From Xiphophorus maculatus (taxonomy: Eukaryota; Chordata; Actinopteri; Cyprinodontiformes; Poeciliidae), in contig NC_036460.1 of the NCBI RefSeq assembly GCF_002775205.1, positions 1,742,056 to 1,806,055 of the forward strand: a stretch of DNA of 64,000 bases. The letters are read 5' to 3'. Made by a program: the position numbers and the translations under genes. Shown here in pieces: positions 21,931 through 44,100 of this stretch. Under the pieces are notes generated by a model, which was not told the DNA's origin, searched no databases, and saw only the letters and a list, made by a program, of their open reading frames with translations. How positions within the stretch are numbered: position 1 is the stretch's first letter; the number at the start of each line of letters is the position of its first letter.

Positions 21931-22035
21931 ATTTTATGTTTGTACCAATCTAAATCTTTAATGACTGCAGTTCAGTGGATTTTCAGTTTAAACATGTGAC
22001 ATAATTTTTGTTGACTTAATTGGTTTTCCAAAGAT

Positions 22036-24631
22036 TTTTGTTATGAATATTCTTTTGTTGAAATTAATGAAAACAAAGTGATTTAACTTTTATGTTAAAC
22101 CAAAATAAGAATGGTTTGTGCATGCTTTACATTTAGCAAAGATGCATTGTCAGATTTATTTCCTTCAGTATCCTTGCAATAGCGATAATAAAGAAATAAC
22201 ATTTTCTACATAATCACATTTGTTCCCTTAACTGCTGGTATGAGTTTTATATCAATAGGATGATATTTGGGGAAAATAGGTATGGCATGCAAATATCGGC
22301 AGGCTCAAATTCGATATTGCCAAAAAATGCATCCCCCTCCTAGCTTGAAAAAATAAAGAGTCAAGAGGGATTTTACCTTTTCTACATAATTACACTTATC
22401 CTCTTAGCTACTGGTATGAGTTTCATATCAATAGGATTACATTTGAGGAAAAATAGAGGGGACATGCATATTTTGGCAGGCTAATAATAGGCTCTGCCGT
22501 AAAATGCATCCCCTGCTAAAATGGAGAAATAAAGAGTTTAGAGTGAAATAGCTTTTTCTACATAATCACACATGTTCTATGACCTACTGGTATACGTTTC
22601 ATATCAGTAGGATAATATTTGAGAAAAATAGAGGGGGCATGCATATTTTGGCAGGCTAATAATAGGCTCTGCCAAAAAATGCATCCCCTGCTAACTTGGA
22701 TAAATAAAGAGTTTAGAGTGAAATAGCTTTTTCTACATAATCACACATGTTCTATGAACTACTGGTATAAGTTTCATATCAATAGGATTATATTTGAGAA
22801 AAATAGAGGGGGCATGCATATTTTGGCAGGCTAATAATAGGCTTTGCCGTAAAATGCATCCCCTGCTAAAATGGAGAAATAAAGAGTTTAGAGTGAAATA
22901 GCTTTTTCTACAAAATCACACTTGTTCTATGAACTGCTGATATAAGTTTTAAATCAATAGGATAAAATTTGAGGAAAATAGGTAGGGCATGCATATTTTG
23001 GCAGGCTCGACATCCATATTGCCAAAAAATGCATCCCCTGCTAACTTGGATAAATAAAGAGTTTAGAGTGAAATAACTTTTTCTACATAATCAGAGTAGT
23101 TGTATGAACAGCTGGTATGAATTTTATAGCAATAGGATAACATTTGAGGAAAATAGGTAGGGCATGCATATTTTGGCAGGCTCGACATCCATATTGCCAA
23201 AAAATGCATCCCCTGCTAACTTGGATAAATAAAGAGTTTAGAGTGAAATAACTTTTTCTACATAATCAGAGTAGTTGTATGAACAGCTGGTATGAATTTC
23301 ATAGCAATAGGATAACATTTGAGGAAAATAGGTAGGGCATGCATATTTTGGCAGGCTCGACATCCATATTGCCAAAAAATGCATCCCCTTCTAAAATGGA
23401 GAAATAAAGTGTTAAAAGTGGAATAACTTTTTCTACATAATCACACATGTTCTATGAGCTACTGGTATAAGTTTCATATCAATAGGATTATATTTGAGAA
23501 AAATAGATAGGGCATGCATATTTTGGCAGGCTCGACATCCATATTGCCAAAAAATGCATCCCCTGCTAACTTGGATAAATAAAGAGTTTAGAGTGAAATA
23601 ACTTTTTCTACATAATCAGAGTAGTTGTATGAACTGCTGGTATAAGTTTCATAGCAATAGGATAAAATTTGAGAAAAATAGATAGGGCATGCATATTTTG
23701 GCAGGCTCGACATCCATATTGCCAAAAAATGCATCCCCTCCTAACTTGGATAAATAAAGAATTAAAGAGGGATTTCACCTTTTCTACATAATCAGAGATG
23801 TTCTATGAATTACTGGTATGGGTTTTATATCGATAGGATAATATTTGAAGAACATGGAGAGGCCATGCATATTTTGGCAGGCTAATAATAGGCTTTGCTG
23901 TACATGCATCCCCTGCTTACATGGAGAAATAAAGAGTCAAGAGTGAAATTACTTTTTCTATACAATCACACTTGTTTTATGAACTGCTGGTATACATTTT
24001 GTATCAGTAGAATTATATTTGTGGAAAATATATAAGGCCTACATATATTGGCAAGGAAATAATTTGCTATGCCAGAAAATGCATCCCTCTGCTAACTTGA
24101 AAAAATGAAGAGTTAAGAGGGACTTCACCTTTTCTACGTAATGACACTTATTCTCTGTGCAACTGCTTTACGTTTCATATCAACAATAGACAGGGGATAC
24201 AAATATTGGCAGGCTCAGTCATTAAAATGCATCCCCTCTACATTAATATGCTAGACAGTTAAGCATGATACAAAATGTTCTACATAATGGGCCTCTGTTT
24301 TGTAATACTTTAAGCTAATATGATGTTAAAAGAAAAATCGGGAAATTTCAAACCAAATGCGCAGAGCATTTTCTTCAGACACGGACTGAAAAACGTTCGA
24401 CTCATTTGTCTCAATAAATGTGTAAAAACCGTATTTATTTCAATTAATCTGCGATATAAAACCCATCGTTTTAAGGCTGACATGTTTAAGAAACGTGATA
24501 TTGTTACGAATATCTTTAAAAGTTTCGTCTTCGGTCCGTTTCCTCATTAAAATGCGAGTGTTTAGAAAGATGCGCGCTCCCGCGACAGGGGATGCAATTC
24601 TCGGCAGGCATGCATTTTTGGGCATAACACC
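22036..24631 (-). repeat. Right inverted arm with 12 tandem cores of 175 bp
   Basis: Inverted copy of the left arm. ATGCATCCC cores lie at about 22326, 22504, 22679, 22854, 23029, 23204, 23379, 23554, 23729, 23904, 24079 and 24227. The order of unit variants mirrors the left arm from the outside in, with at least one unit of the other variant type and one unit fewer. The outermost 100 bp differ from the left arm by two substitutions and an 11-bp indel, so the arms are young or kept alike by exchange. Confidence 0.92.
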
Positions 24632-25170
24632 TGTTGCGTCCCATTCAGAGCACCGCCCTGCGGCGCTCCACGGTATGGGAAGCAAACAGGACCAAAATTA
24701 CGTGTAAAACAATTATGTAAGCTAGAAATATTTCAAAAAATAATTTAAATGAATAATAAGGGGGTAGCATGTAATATGTCTCGTATACTGTACGCTAGAG
24801 GATGTTTTTCGTAACAAAAGGAGTAAAAAAAAACCTAGACATTGTATTGATATTATTTGTTCCCATTAAGCACATTTCAATTCTAAGTTCCACATTCATA
24901 TTGTAATCAGTCAGTAGCTGCATTTCCATTACAAATATGTGCAAAATGTTGTTTTACATTAGCTATTCTGCTAATGTAAAACACACACACACACACACAC
25001 ACACGCATAATTGGGGTGTTTCCATTAAATAACAGACACAATTAATCTGTGTCTGTTACTTCACATATGAAACTTTCACTTTTCTAGTCTCAACAAGGGT
25101 GAAACCACTGACTTTTAAAGATCTGAGGAAATCACAGTCATACACAGATTTCTATGAAAGCTAAGTGAAC
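24632..25170. other. Intergenic between foldback element and dvl3
   Basis: The first 60 bp are GC-rich, resembling the CpG block on the other side of the element; the rest is AT-rich. A (CA)n run lies at 24980-25004. No gene is seen. Confidence 0.5.
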
Positions 25171-25176
25171 TTTATT
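25171..25176 (-). promoter_or_regulatory. dvl3: Probable dvl3 poly(A) signal
   Basis: AATAAA on the minus strand, 1.4 kb downstream of the dvl3 stop codon and the first good match after the 3' UTR minisatellite. Placing the transcript end here is inference. Confidence 0.45.
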
Positions 25177-25750
25177 CCAAATCTATTTCATCATTTAAGG
25201 TTTTACTATCTGGTTGTGTACATATAACACAGTGAACACATTTTATACAACTGTTTTCACTAAACAGATCACGGTCTTTGTTCTTCACAAAACCCAAATG
25301 TCTAAGAGCCTTCAGTCTGTGATTTGGTACCATATTTAACCTTTATGTAAAATAATTTTCATTGACCCGTTTCATTGGTTTTGGAATGTAGAGGAAAAGC
25401 TACAGCTCTGCTTCTCTGGCGTTTTAGTCATGAGGAGACGAGAACAAGGACTCATAAATAATCCACACGTCGCTTTCTGCAGTAAATGTTTGGAACAAAC
25501 AGTTCATAAATAAACATGTTAAATAAATAATGAATAAATAGAAACAATAATGAGCTCAGTTACAGGCAGCGTGACAGCAGGTGATTTACAAACAGGAACG
25601 TCAGGAATAATTTACAACCATCCCAGGATGCAGGAGAGACTCTGCTGAGTCAGAACGTCTTTCAGAGAGAAAAGCAGTACATGCTTTGATTTGGTTAGTT
25701 CAGAGTCCAGGTCCGAGTCAGATCCATGTAAATCTGGTTTAGTCCTGAGT

Positions 25751-26362
25751 CGGGTTTAGTTCTCGGGTTTAGTTCTCGGTCGGGTTTAGTTCTCAGGTTT
25801 AGTTCTCAGGTTTGGTTCTCGGTCGGGTTTAGTTCTCAGGTTTAGTTCTCGGTCGGGTTTAGTTCTCAGGTTTAGTTCTCAGGTTTGGTTCTCGGCCGGG
25901 TTTAGTTCTCAGGTTTGGTTCTCGGTCGGGTTTAGTTCTCAGGTTTAGTTCTCGGTCGGGTTTAGTTCTCAGGTTTAGTTCTCAGGTTTGGTTCTCGGTC
26001 GGGTTTAGTTCTCAGGTTTGGTTCTCGGTCGGGTTTAGTTCTCAGGTTTGGTTCTCGGTCGGGTTTAGTTCTCAGGTTTAGTTCTCGGTCGGGTTTAGTT
26101 CTCAGGTTTAGTTCTCAGGTTTAGTTCTCAGGTTTGGTTCTCAGGTTTGGTTCTCGGTCGGGTTTAGTTCTCAGGTTTGGTTCTCGGTCGGGTTTAGTTC
26201 TCAGGTTTAGTTCTCAGGTTTAGTTCTCAGGTTTAGTTCTCAGGTTTGGTTCTCGGTCGGGTTTAGTTCTCAGGTTTGGTTCTCGGTCGGGTTTAGTTCT
26301 CAGGTTTAGTTCTCAGGTTTAGTTCTCAGGTTTGGTTCTCAGGTTTGGTTCTCGGTCGGGTT
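25751..26362. repeat. Minisatellite in the presumed dvl3 3' UTR
   Basis: About 45 units of a GGTTTAGTTCTC-type sequence, alternating 13-bp (AGGTTTAGTTCTC) and 17-bp (GGTCGGGTTTAGTTCTC) forms with a T/G change in the middle. It starts about 200 bases downstream of the dvl3 stop and would be transcribed in the antisense sense of the text shown here. Confidence 0.9.
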
Positions 26363-26563
26363 CAGGATGGTCCTGTCTAGTTTCAGGTTTTACCAGAGCC
26401 TGGTCTTGTTCTGGTCTGATCCAGGCCTTCATCAGGTCCAGGTCTTCACAGTGACTCTATGTGCCTCAATCTTTTTCAGTTTGTTTCAGCTTTAGTTAAA
26501 AAAAGTCACATTTTAATCGTGTCTCCAGGTCACCTGCCAGGATATGACATCATCGTCACCGGA

Positions 26564-37083
<10,520 letters not shown>

Positions 37084-37325
37084 GCTGGCCCCGAGGAGCC
37101 CCGCACGCGCTTCGAAGGGGATGCTGAGACACACCTGCGCGCGCCGCGTGAAGCTCCGGAGGTCTGGTCACGTGACGCCTCACCTGTGCGCTCCCCCGCC
37201 CCCACCTCCAGGAGCTGAGCTGGTCCCAGGCCGGTTCCGGTCCAGATGTGTCGGTCCAGCTGCAGAGGGGCTCCGATGATGCTTTCCTCCTGATAGTCAA
37301 CACTGCACGCGTTAAAACACGCAAC
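37084..37325 (-). promoter_or_regulatory. dvl3: GC-rich dvl3 5' UTR and promoter region
   Basis: CpG-dense sequence directly upstream of the dvl3 start codon, falling off to AT-rich sequence at about 37330. An in-frame upstream ATG at 37134 would add 17 residues ([17 protein letters not shown]) not found in other Dishevelled proteins, so it was not chosen. No TATA box is seen, as is common for CpG promoters. Confidence 0.5.
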
Positions 37326-37329
37326 GTCC

Positions 37330-38229
37330 GGTGATGGACTTCAAAATAAAAGCCGCCCAGGTGAAGCGAAGCCTAAAGAACCCAAATAAAATAATTTTGT
37401 TGAAATTGTTCTATTGGAATTGGGAAAATTTGAATGGGTTTACTTATTACAAATAAATTTCTTGCTGTTTATGTTTAATATTTCTTAATTAAACGACTGA
37501 CATGTTTGTTTGTTTGTCTGTTTTTCCAGAAATCTGAGGTAAAGTTCATCTGATGTTTCAGCACCAGAAACGTGTGACAGCATTTTAGGGAATAAAGGGA
37601 GTAAATTTGCACCAAAACCCTCAAACTTTCCAGGAGGAAAAGATGGTAGGTTTCTGAGTGACAAAATCTCAGAAATTTTCTAGAAAAAAAAAGTTTCCAG
37701 GTTTCAAAAGTCAAACATTTTCAGCATTTAGATATTTTCTCAGGTCCAAAAGTTAAAAATTTGCAAGAAAAAAAACCCTCCAATTTTGAGATTAGTCAAA
37801 ATTTGACATTTGGAAAGTAATGAGTTTCAAAAGTTGAAATATTTTGACTTTTGAAATCCAGAAATGTCGATGTTTTTTCTGAGAATTGAGTTTTTTGTGG
37901 AAATGTACTCCTTTTATCATCCTCGTCTATAACGCCCTGATACATCGTCAGTTCTGTAGTCTAGTTAAAGTTATAAAGATAAAGATCTTTGAAATTTGTT
38001 CCACTTATGGCACAAAAGCAAAAAATATATAATTTCAGACATAAAACACAAACTGTATCTGATTCAGATTTAACTTCAACCCAATTACAAAATGTTCAAT
38101 GTAAACAAGTTTGATCAAATAAAAAAACTGTTCTAGACAGTTAACAGATTCTAAAGGTTTTCTGTTTGTTCACAATTAGTTCAATAAAAATGTAAAATCT
38201 CATGAAGCAGTTTAACACGATTCAAGGCT
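37330..38229. other. Intergenic between rnpepl1 and dvl3
   Basis: AT-rich. 37480-37920 contains degenerate TTTGAAA/TTTCTGAGA repeats like those at 61200-61620. No gene is seen. Confidence 0.55.
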
Positions 38230-38235
38230 TTTATT
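38230..38235 (-). promoter_or_regulatory. rnpepl1: Probable rnpepl1 poly(A) signal
   Basis: AATAAA on the minus strand, about 630 bases after the rnpepl1 stop. Confidence 0.45.
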
Positions 38236-38862
38236 GTGAAAGCAAAGCCACCAGTTTCCTGTGTGTTAAATAATAAAACCTTCAGACATCAAAGATCCCG
38301 TTAAACATGTCAGACCTTAAATTTCCGGTCTGACTTCAAAATAAAAGCTGGACATTAAAGGATCCCTTCAAAATAAATAAACCTGTTTTCTGAAAGTTAA
38401 ACATTTTCTTCAGGAAAAAGAACAATAAGATGATTTTTTTTTAATTTTATTTTCCATAGAGGAAAACAGAATAAATAGAATAATTAACTGTCTGCAGAGT
38501 GAAGCTGGTTGATAATCAATACAGATTATTGGTCATGTGATCAGGTTTCATTTCATTTCAGCTGTTTGAATTAGAGACGTTTTATTGTGGCGGTGCGTTC
38601 AGGGTCTGCAGGTTCCTGAGGATCTGGCTGGACCGGGTCCAGTTAGCGGGTTTGTTTCACAGTGAGGCGATAAGGCCGCTCCGGTGTTCAGGTCCGGTTC
38701 TGGTTCTGGATCAGAATCCAGTCCAGGTTCCTCAAACCGAGGAGAAGGGAAATCTGTCGCATTATTTTCATGAAGTTCTAGAATGTTCTGCTGTTTGCAG
38801 GCATGATGAAGGAAATTGTTCTGGTTCTGACCCGTCGGGGCCCCTGAGGGCCCGGACGGCCG

Positions 38863-40537
38863 TCATGCCGACACATTAACGTCCCTGAGCGCCATGGTGG
38901 CCGTCGTCCCGGCAGCGGAGGCCGTCGCCGTGGCAGGGGGGCTTTGCAGCGGCGAGCCGGAGGGGGCGGAGCCAGTCAGGATGGGCGGAACCGGGCCGCT
39001 CTGATTGGCCGGAGCCGAGCTGCTGGGGAACAGGATCAGCTGCAGCGTCCGTCGCAGGTTGGGATGCAGGCGGCGCTGCGTCTGGTAGAAGATCTCCACG
39101 GCAACGCACTTCATCACCCCAGCAACCAGGTCCTCATAGAGCGGCACGGTGTACATCCTGGAGGTCTGCAGGGAGCAGAAACAAAAACATGTCCTGATAG
39201 TTACTGAAGCTCTGACGCAGCGCTACGCTGCTAGTAGCACAGCTAACTGTTGGCTTAGCGCTTCAGCATTTCAATGAGGTTAGCCATAATTTGCCCAGAA
39301 AATATATTTAGGGGAAGCTAAAAACGTTTAGCATTTGTGCTAACTGTGAAATGACTGACCCACTTAACTTCCACTAAGTACATTTTACCAGATAAAATTC
39401 AAAGCGCTAAAGTAAAAATTAGCTTTGTGTTCATTAGCAAAGCTAATTTTTAGGTCATTGAATTGTTCTAAATAAATGTTCTATTTATTCACACCATGTT
39501 TTCCTCTGGTCAGTCACATAGTTTAACAATCTCTGGACAGTTTCAACAGAAACATTGTTTCTGAGCCAAAATTCATTTCGCGACTAAAAAATCTAATCGA
39601 ATTGAGAATCACTCAAAGATTCAACCTCTAGTCATTATCAACATGGTGGAAATTAGCAGTATCTTCTACCAAATACCATGATGGCTTAGCACTTTAGCAT
39701 TAGTGGAACTAATGTGTATGATTGGTGCTCTAGGGTTAGCGCTGCTAACTGTTAGCTGGCAGTGCTCAGCACAGCATTGACCAAACACCAGTAGCTTGTT
39801 TCTGATCCAATATGGCTTCATGAATCGATTCTTTGCATGTTAATAAGATATTCAGATATTCAGATACTCTGGATCCTGAGGAGCTGCAGCGAAGCGTCGG
39901 TTGTTGTTCTTACGTGTTTGTGCAGGAAGGCTCGGACCCGCGGCAGGTCGGGGTAGAACGTGTTCCTCACCACCATCTGCAGCCAGCGGATCTGGACCTC
40001 GGCGTTCAGCCCGTCGAACAGCGCCGAGTAGCAGGCAGACAGATTCACCATCACGTCTGAAACACACAGCGGCCCGTCAGCGGCGCGCCTGCCAGCAGGT
40101 GGCGCTGCCGCCAACGTTAAGAGACGCACCGTGCGGCAGCGGTGAGTGGTCCAGCATCCGGTCCAGGAACAGAACCACCTGGAAGGTGCTCCAGGCCGAC
40201 AGGTCGAAGGTCGCGAATGTCTGCTGGTCGGGTGGGTCGCCGCCTCTCCACAGGTCGCACAGCTCCTGCACCGGCCCGATCAGAGCGCCCCCTGCTGACA
40301 GGTCAGGCTCAAACGGCGGCGGGCCGCAACCGCTCAGCCAGCGCTCAAACTCCAGACCTGAGAACAGGAAGTGATGTCACAGAGCAGAAAGCGGAAGGCA
40401 GCAACGTGAAACCGACCAGGCGTACCTTCCCTCTGAGAGACGGCGGCGTCCTGCAGCTCCGGAAAATACTGCAGGAAGTAGGCAATGAGGTCCTGAGCCA
40501 CAACGCTCTGAAACTTAAACTCTGAGATGTAGTCCTG

Positions 40538-40575
<38 letters not shown>

Positions 40576-41108
40576 AACACGTTAATCTTTCTGTCCTTGA
40601 GTCAGAGAGCAGATACAAAATCGAGGTCTAAGGTTCTGAACATCTCTGGAGTTCACAGAGACTTCCTGCAAACAACAAAGTGGAGGTTCAGGAGTGGCCT
40701 AGTCAAAGCCCAGACCTGTTCAGCTGATTAGCAGCATCCAGAAAGACACAAAAATACAGAAATTTGCACAGAAACATGAAGATAACGGCCTTAAAGCTGC
40801 AGTACGTGACGTTTATAATTTCTTTGTACGTATTTTTTAACCTGTCTCTGTCTGACAGATAATCAAATTCCTCTGTTAGGACGGGGCTAACATGTAGCCC
40901 CGTCCTAACAGAGGAACAGCCTCTAAATGCATCACTGACCTTGAGGAAGCTGTCAAAGCGCCGGATGTCGCCGCTGAGCTCGGACAGGTACGACACGAAG
41001 CAGAAGCCTTTCTCATAGGTGAACAGGTTCATCAGCGTGCTGGGGTTCACACCTGCAGGGGAGCAGGAAGGACCCTCACCTGTACAGCTGCACACCAGGG
41101 GTGTGTGG

Positions 41109-41143
<35 letters not shown>

Positions 41144-44100
41144 CCTGGCTCAAACTTGACCTGCAGCTTGCTCACAGGGTTGTTGTCTCCAAGGAGACGC
41201 AGCTGTCTGTGCAGAGCGTCCAGTCGGACCACAGTCTCTAGACAGGTGAAGGCCTCACCTGGAGACAAAGGTCAGAGTGAAACCCTGACCCTTGATGACC
41301 CCTGATAATCCCTGGTGACCTCTATAGGCAGATATGAAGCCCTGCGTTGAACGCACTGATTTTACTTCCGATATCTAAGGTTTGATATCAATCAGATACA
41401 GAAAAACAGCTGAATTGCGATAAAATGTTTCTTATTTTAGATATGGACATAAACAGGCCTGTCACAATAAATCCAGAAGTGATCTGCGCCATCTTGGTAG
41501 GCCAGAGCAGCACAAAGCACAGCAGACCCATGGCTTCGATACCAACAATGTGTGGACTCTTGGTCAATGTGTGAGAGAACGATACCGGGAAAAAACGGCT
41601 GCTGTTGGGATCGACCCGTATGAGTCGGGGAAGGAAAACATGTCAGACGATGTGGACAAGCTGCCTCTGATCTCCCGTTATGGTTTAGTGAAACAAGAAG
41701 AGCTTCACATGGACGCATAGAATCAGTGTTTCATTTGTAAAGGACGGACGAACTCTGGGTGTGAATAACAAAGTTCTGGTGACAGGCAGAGTAAGAACAT
41801 GTAGTAACAAACACGTAGGCTACCTGTCCGTTTTAGCTAGCAGATAAAAGCTACATTAGCTAAGCTAGTTTCACCAGTTTGGTACTAAGTACTACAGTAA
41901 ATATCACTGATATTTATCTTAGTCTTACACAGAGGTGGGTAGAGTACTCCAGTAGTTTTAATGTACTGATATTGTTTATAACTTGTTTGTTGTTGTCATA
42001 GTAACTGCCTATGAAGATGGCTGTCGGTTACAGAGTTCACTGAAGTGTGATGTCACAATAAAATGATCTATTAATAGTATTATAAAGTGAGCTCAGTGAT
42101 TTATTTGGTGTTTTGGTCTCAACTAAACCTTTTTTTAAAGTTTCTGTTTACAGAGACTTCATTTTATTTGTTGTTTTGTTTATTCATTTTGAAATATAAA
42201 ATGTCTTCCGGTTCCAGTGTTCAATGCTCATTAGGATTTAAAGTTTATCGATCTTTGAGAATGAATTATTGCATTATTATCATTTTATTGGTTTAAAAAG
42301 GTTTCAAAACAATAATATTATCGTTTATTGCAATAACTTCTAGGACAATTTATCGTCCAGTAAAATTTGTTGCGTCAGACCCTGAGATAAATGCAATGAA
42401 TTACAAATCTATTTATAACTAAAATACACCAATAGTTTGGTCAAACATGTAAAAACAACTTTAATGTGTTCAGTCAGCAGTAAAAATAAATAATAAGCCG
42501 AAACTGAGAAAAATGAACTCCAACAAACCTTTTTTCAAATGCTTCAGAAAGTGCAATCAGGAAATAAAGCGTAGAACTAGACTGAGTAGATGTGATGGGC
42601 GTGGCCTCACCGTACGCCTCCGTGGTGATGCGGCGCTGTGCGTATGTGGCCAGGCCTTCGCTCAGCCACATCTCCTCCCAGGTGGCGTTGGTGACGGCGT
42701 TCCCGAACCAGCCGTGCGCGATCTCATGGATGACGTCGATCAGCAGGAACTCGCTGCTCTCCAGGATGGAGGCGATGATGAAGGTGAGGCACGGGTTCTC
42801 CATGGCAACGATGGGGAAGGAAGGCGGCAGGAAGACGATGTCACACCTGCAGGGTTCAGTAGCGACTAGTTACATTTACCCGAGTAACTTTTTTGAAAAA
42901 ATTTACTTTTAGGAGAGTTTTTAGTTTTTGCTTTTACTTGAGTCGTTTTATTATGAAGTATTTTTACTCTTACTAAATTTCTGGATTTTCTTCCCACTGA
43001 ATGAAAATCAAACATGTTTCAACCAAACGCAGACAGACACACACCTGCAGTTTCTGTTCAAGTTTAATTAGTTTTTATTGAAAGAAACTGATTTGGACAT
43101 TTTTTATTTTATCCGATTTATTTACTTTTTGTTACATGAATTATTGTCATTTGGTCCTTAAAATAAAAACATTTCTGCTTAACTTTATATTTTTGTCCGT
43201 CTGATGATGTAATTTTTGAATATTTATTGATAATTTGATCAGGTAATCAGTATTTCAGTAGATATTTTACCAAATACTTTTTTACTCTTACTTGAGTAAT
43301 TTATTTTAACGGATACTTTTTACTTGAGCAAAAATATGCTGAAGTATTTCTAATTTTAATTGAGTTTAATGTTTGATACTCTCCTCCTCTGAGCCCGGCG
43401 CCACCTGCTGTCGGGTCGACGTTTGGGTCCATTGGGCTTCAGACTCACCTGCCCCACAGGTACGGGCCAAACAGGTCCTCTGCCACGCCCAGCCAGCGCT
43501 CCACGCTGCCCCCTAGCTTCTTCACGGCGCAGGACAGCAGGCAAGGCTCCGCCCACACACGACTCCTGCAGTCAGGACAGAGGAAGTAAAACAAAACAAA
43601 AAAACATGTTTTACCCCCGACTTCCTGCTGGAGGAGGAAAAAAATGCTGGCTAAAGATGATTAGCATTCACTTTAGCTGAAAAGTTGTTGCCATAACACA
43701 CTAAATATTAAATGTAACCTTTAAATATAGGAGACAAAGTAACACGGTGCTTTCCTACTAGTTGTCCACACTGAGACGACCAGATAATGTCAGGAAAAAG
43801 TTATAATTAGGAAACATGACAGAAATGGACGCAGTTCAGCTACGCTAGCTTGACTTTGAGAATCTTAACATGATTTTATGGTAAATTTAGATTAAATTAA
43901 AGTTTAGATTTTATCTGGAAAAATGTATTTAGGAGAAGCTAACTGTGCTAAATGTTTTCTTGTTAGCATAAATGCTAAGCTAAAGACGAGTGTCGCTGTC
44001 AATGTACTCACCAATGGTTGGACTTATTCAACTGATTAGTTTGGGAAATCAACACTTTCCAATATTTATCTTTTACACAACAATCAATATTTCAAATATA

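Larger units (their letters stand above)
16206..24631. mobile_element. 8.4-kb foldback DNA element with 175-bp subterminal arrays
   Basis: The two ends are inverted copies beginning GGTGTTATGCCCAAAAATGC. The left arm (16206-18987) and right arm (22036-24631) are nearly identical over their whole length and enclose a 3.05-kb centre with spliced PHD-finger exons and a nested Tc1 piece. Long arms made of tandem repeats are known from foldback-type elements (Drosophila FB and Galileo are examples), but the sequence resembles neither and no transposase core is visible in this copy. The flanking bases (GGAGACC left, TGTTGCG right) show no target-site duplication. It could be a deleted copy of an autonomous transposon or a palindromic duplication. 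Superfamily not assigned. Confidence 0.75.

Noticed and set aside
16206-24631. Assigning the element to Zisupton/KDZ, Mutator, Ginger or a Drosophila-type foldback family
   Set aside because: No transposase core is visible, no target duplication is seen, and the terminal bases do not decide between families. A search would be needed.
16206-24631. An LTR-type element because of long terminal repeats
   Set aside because: The terminal repeats are inverted, not direct, and no primer-binding site or polymerase is present.
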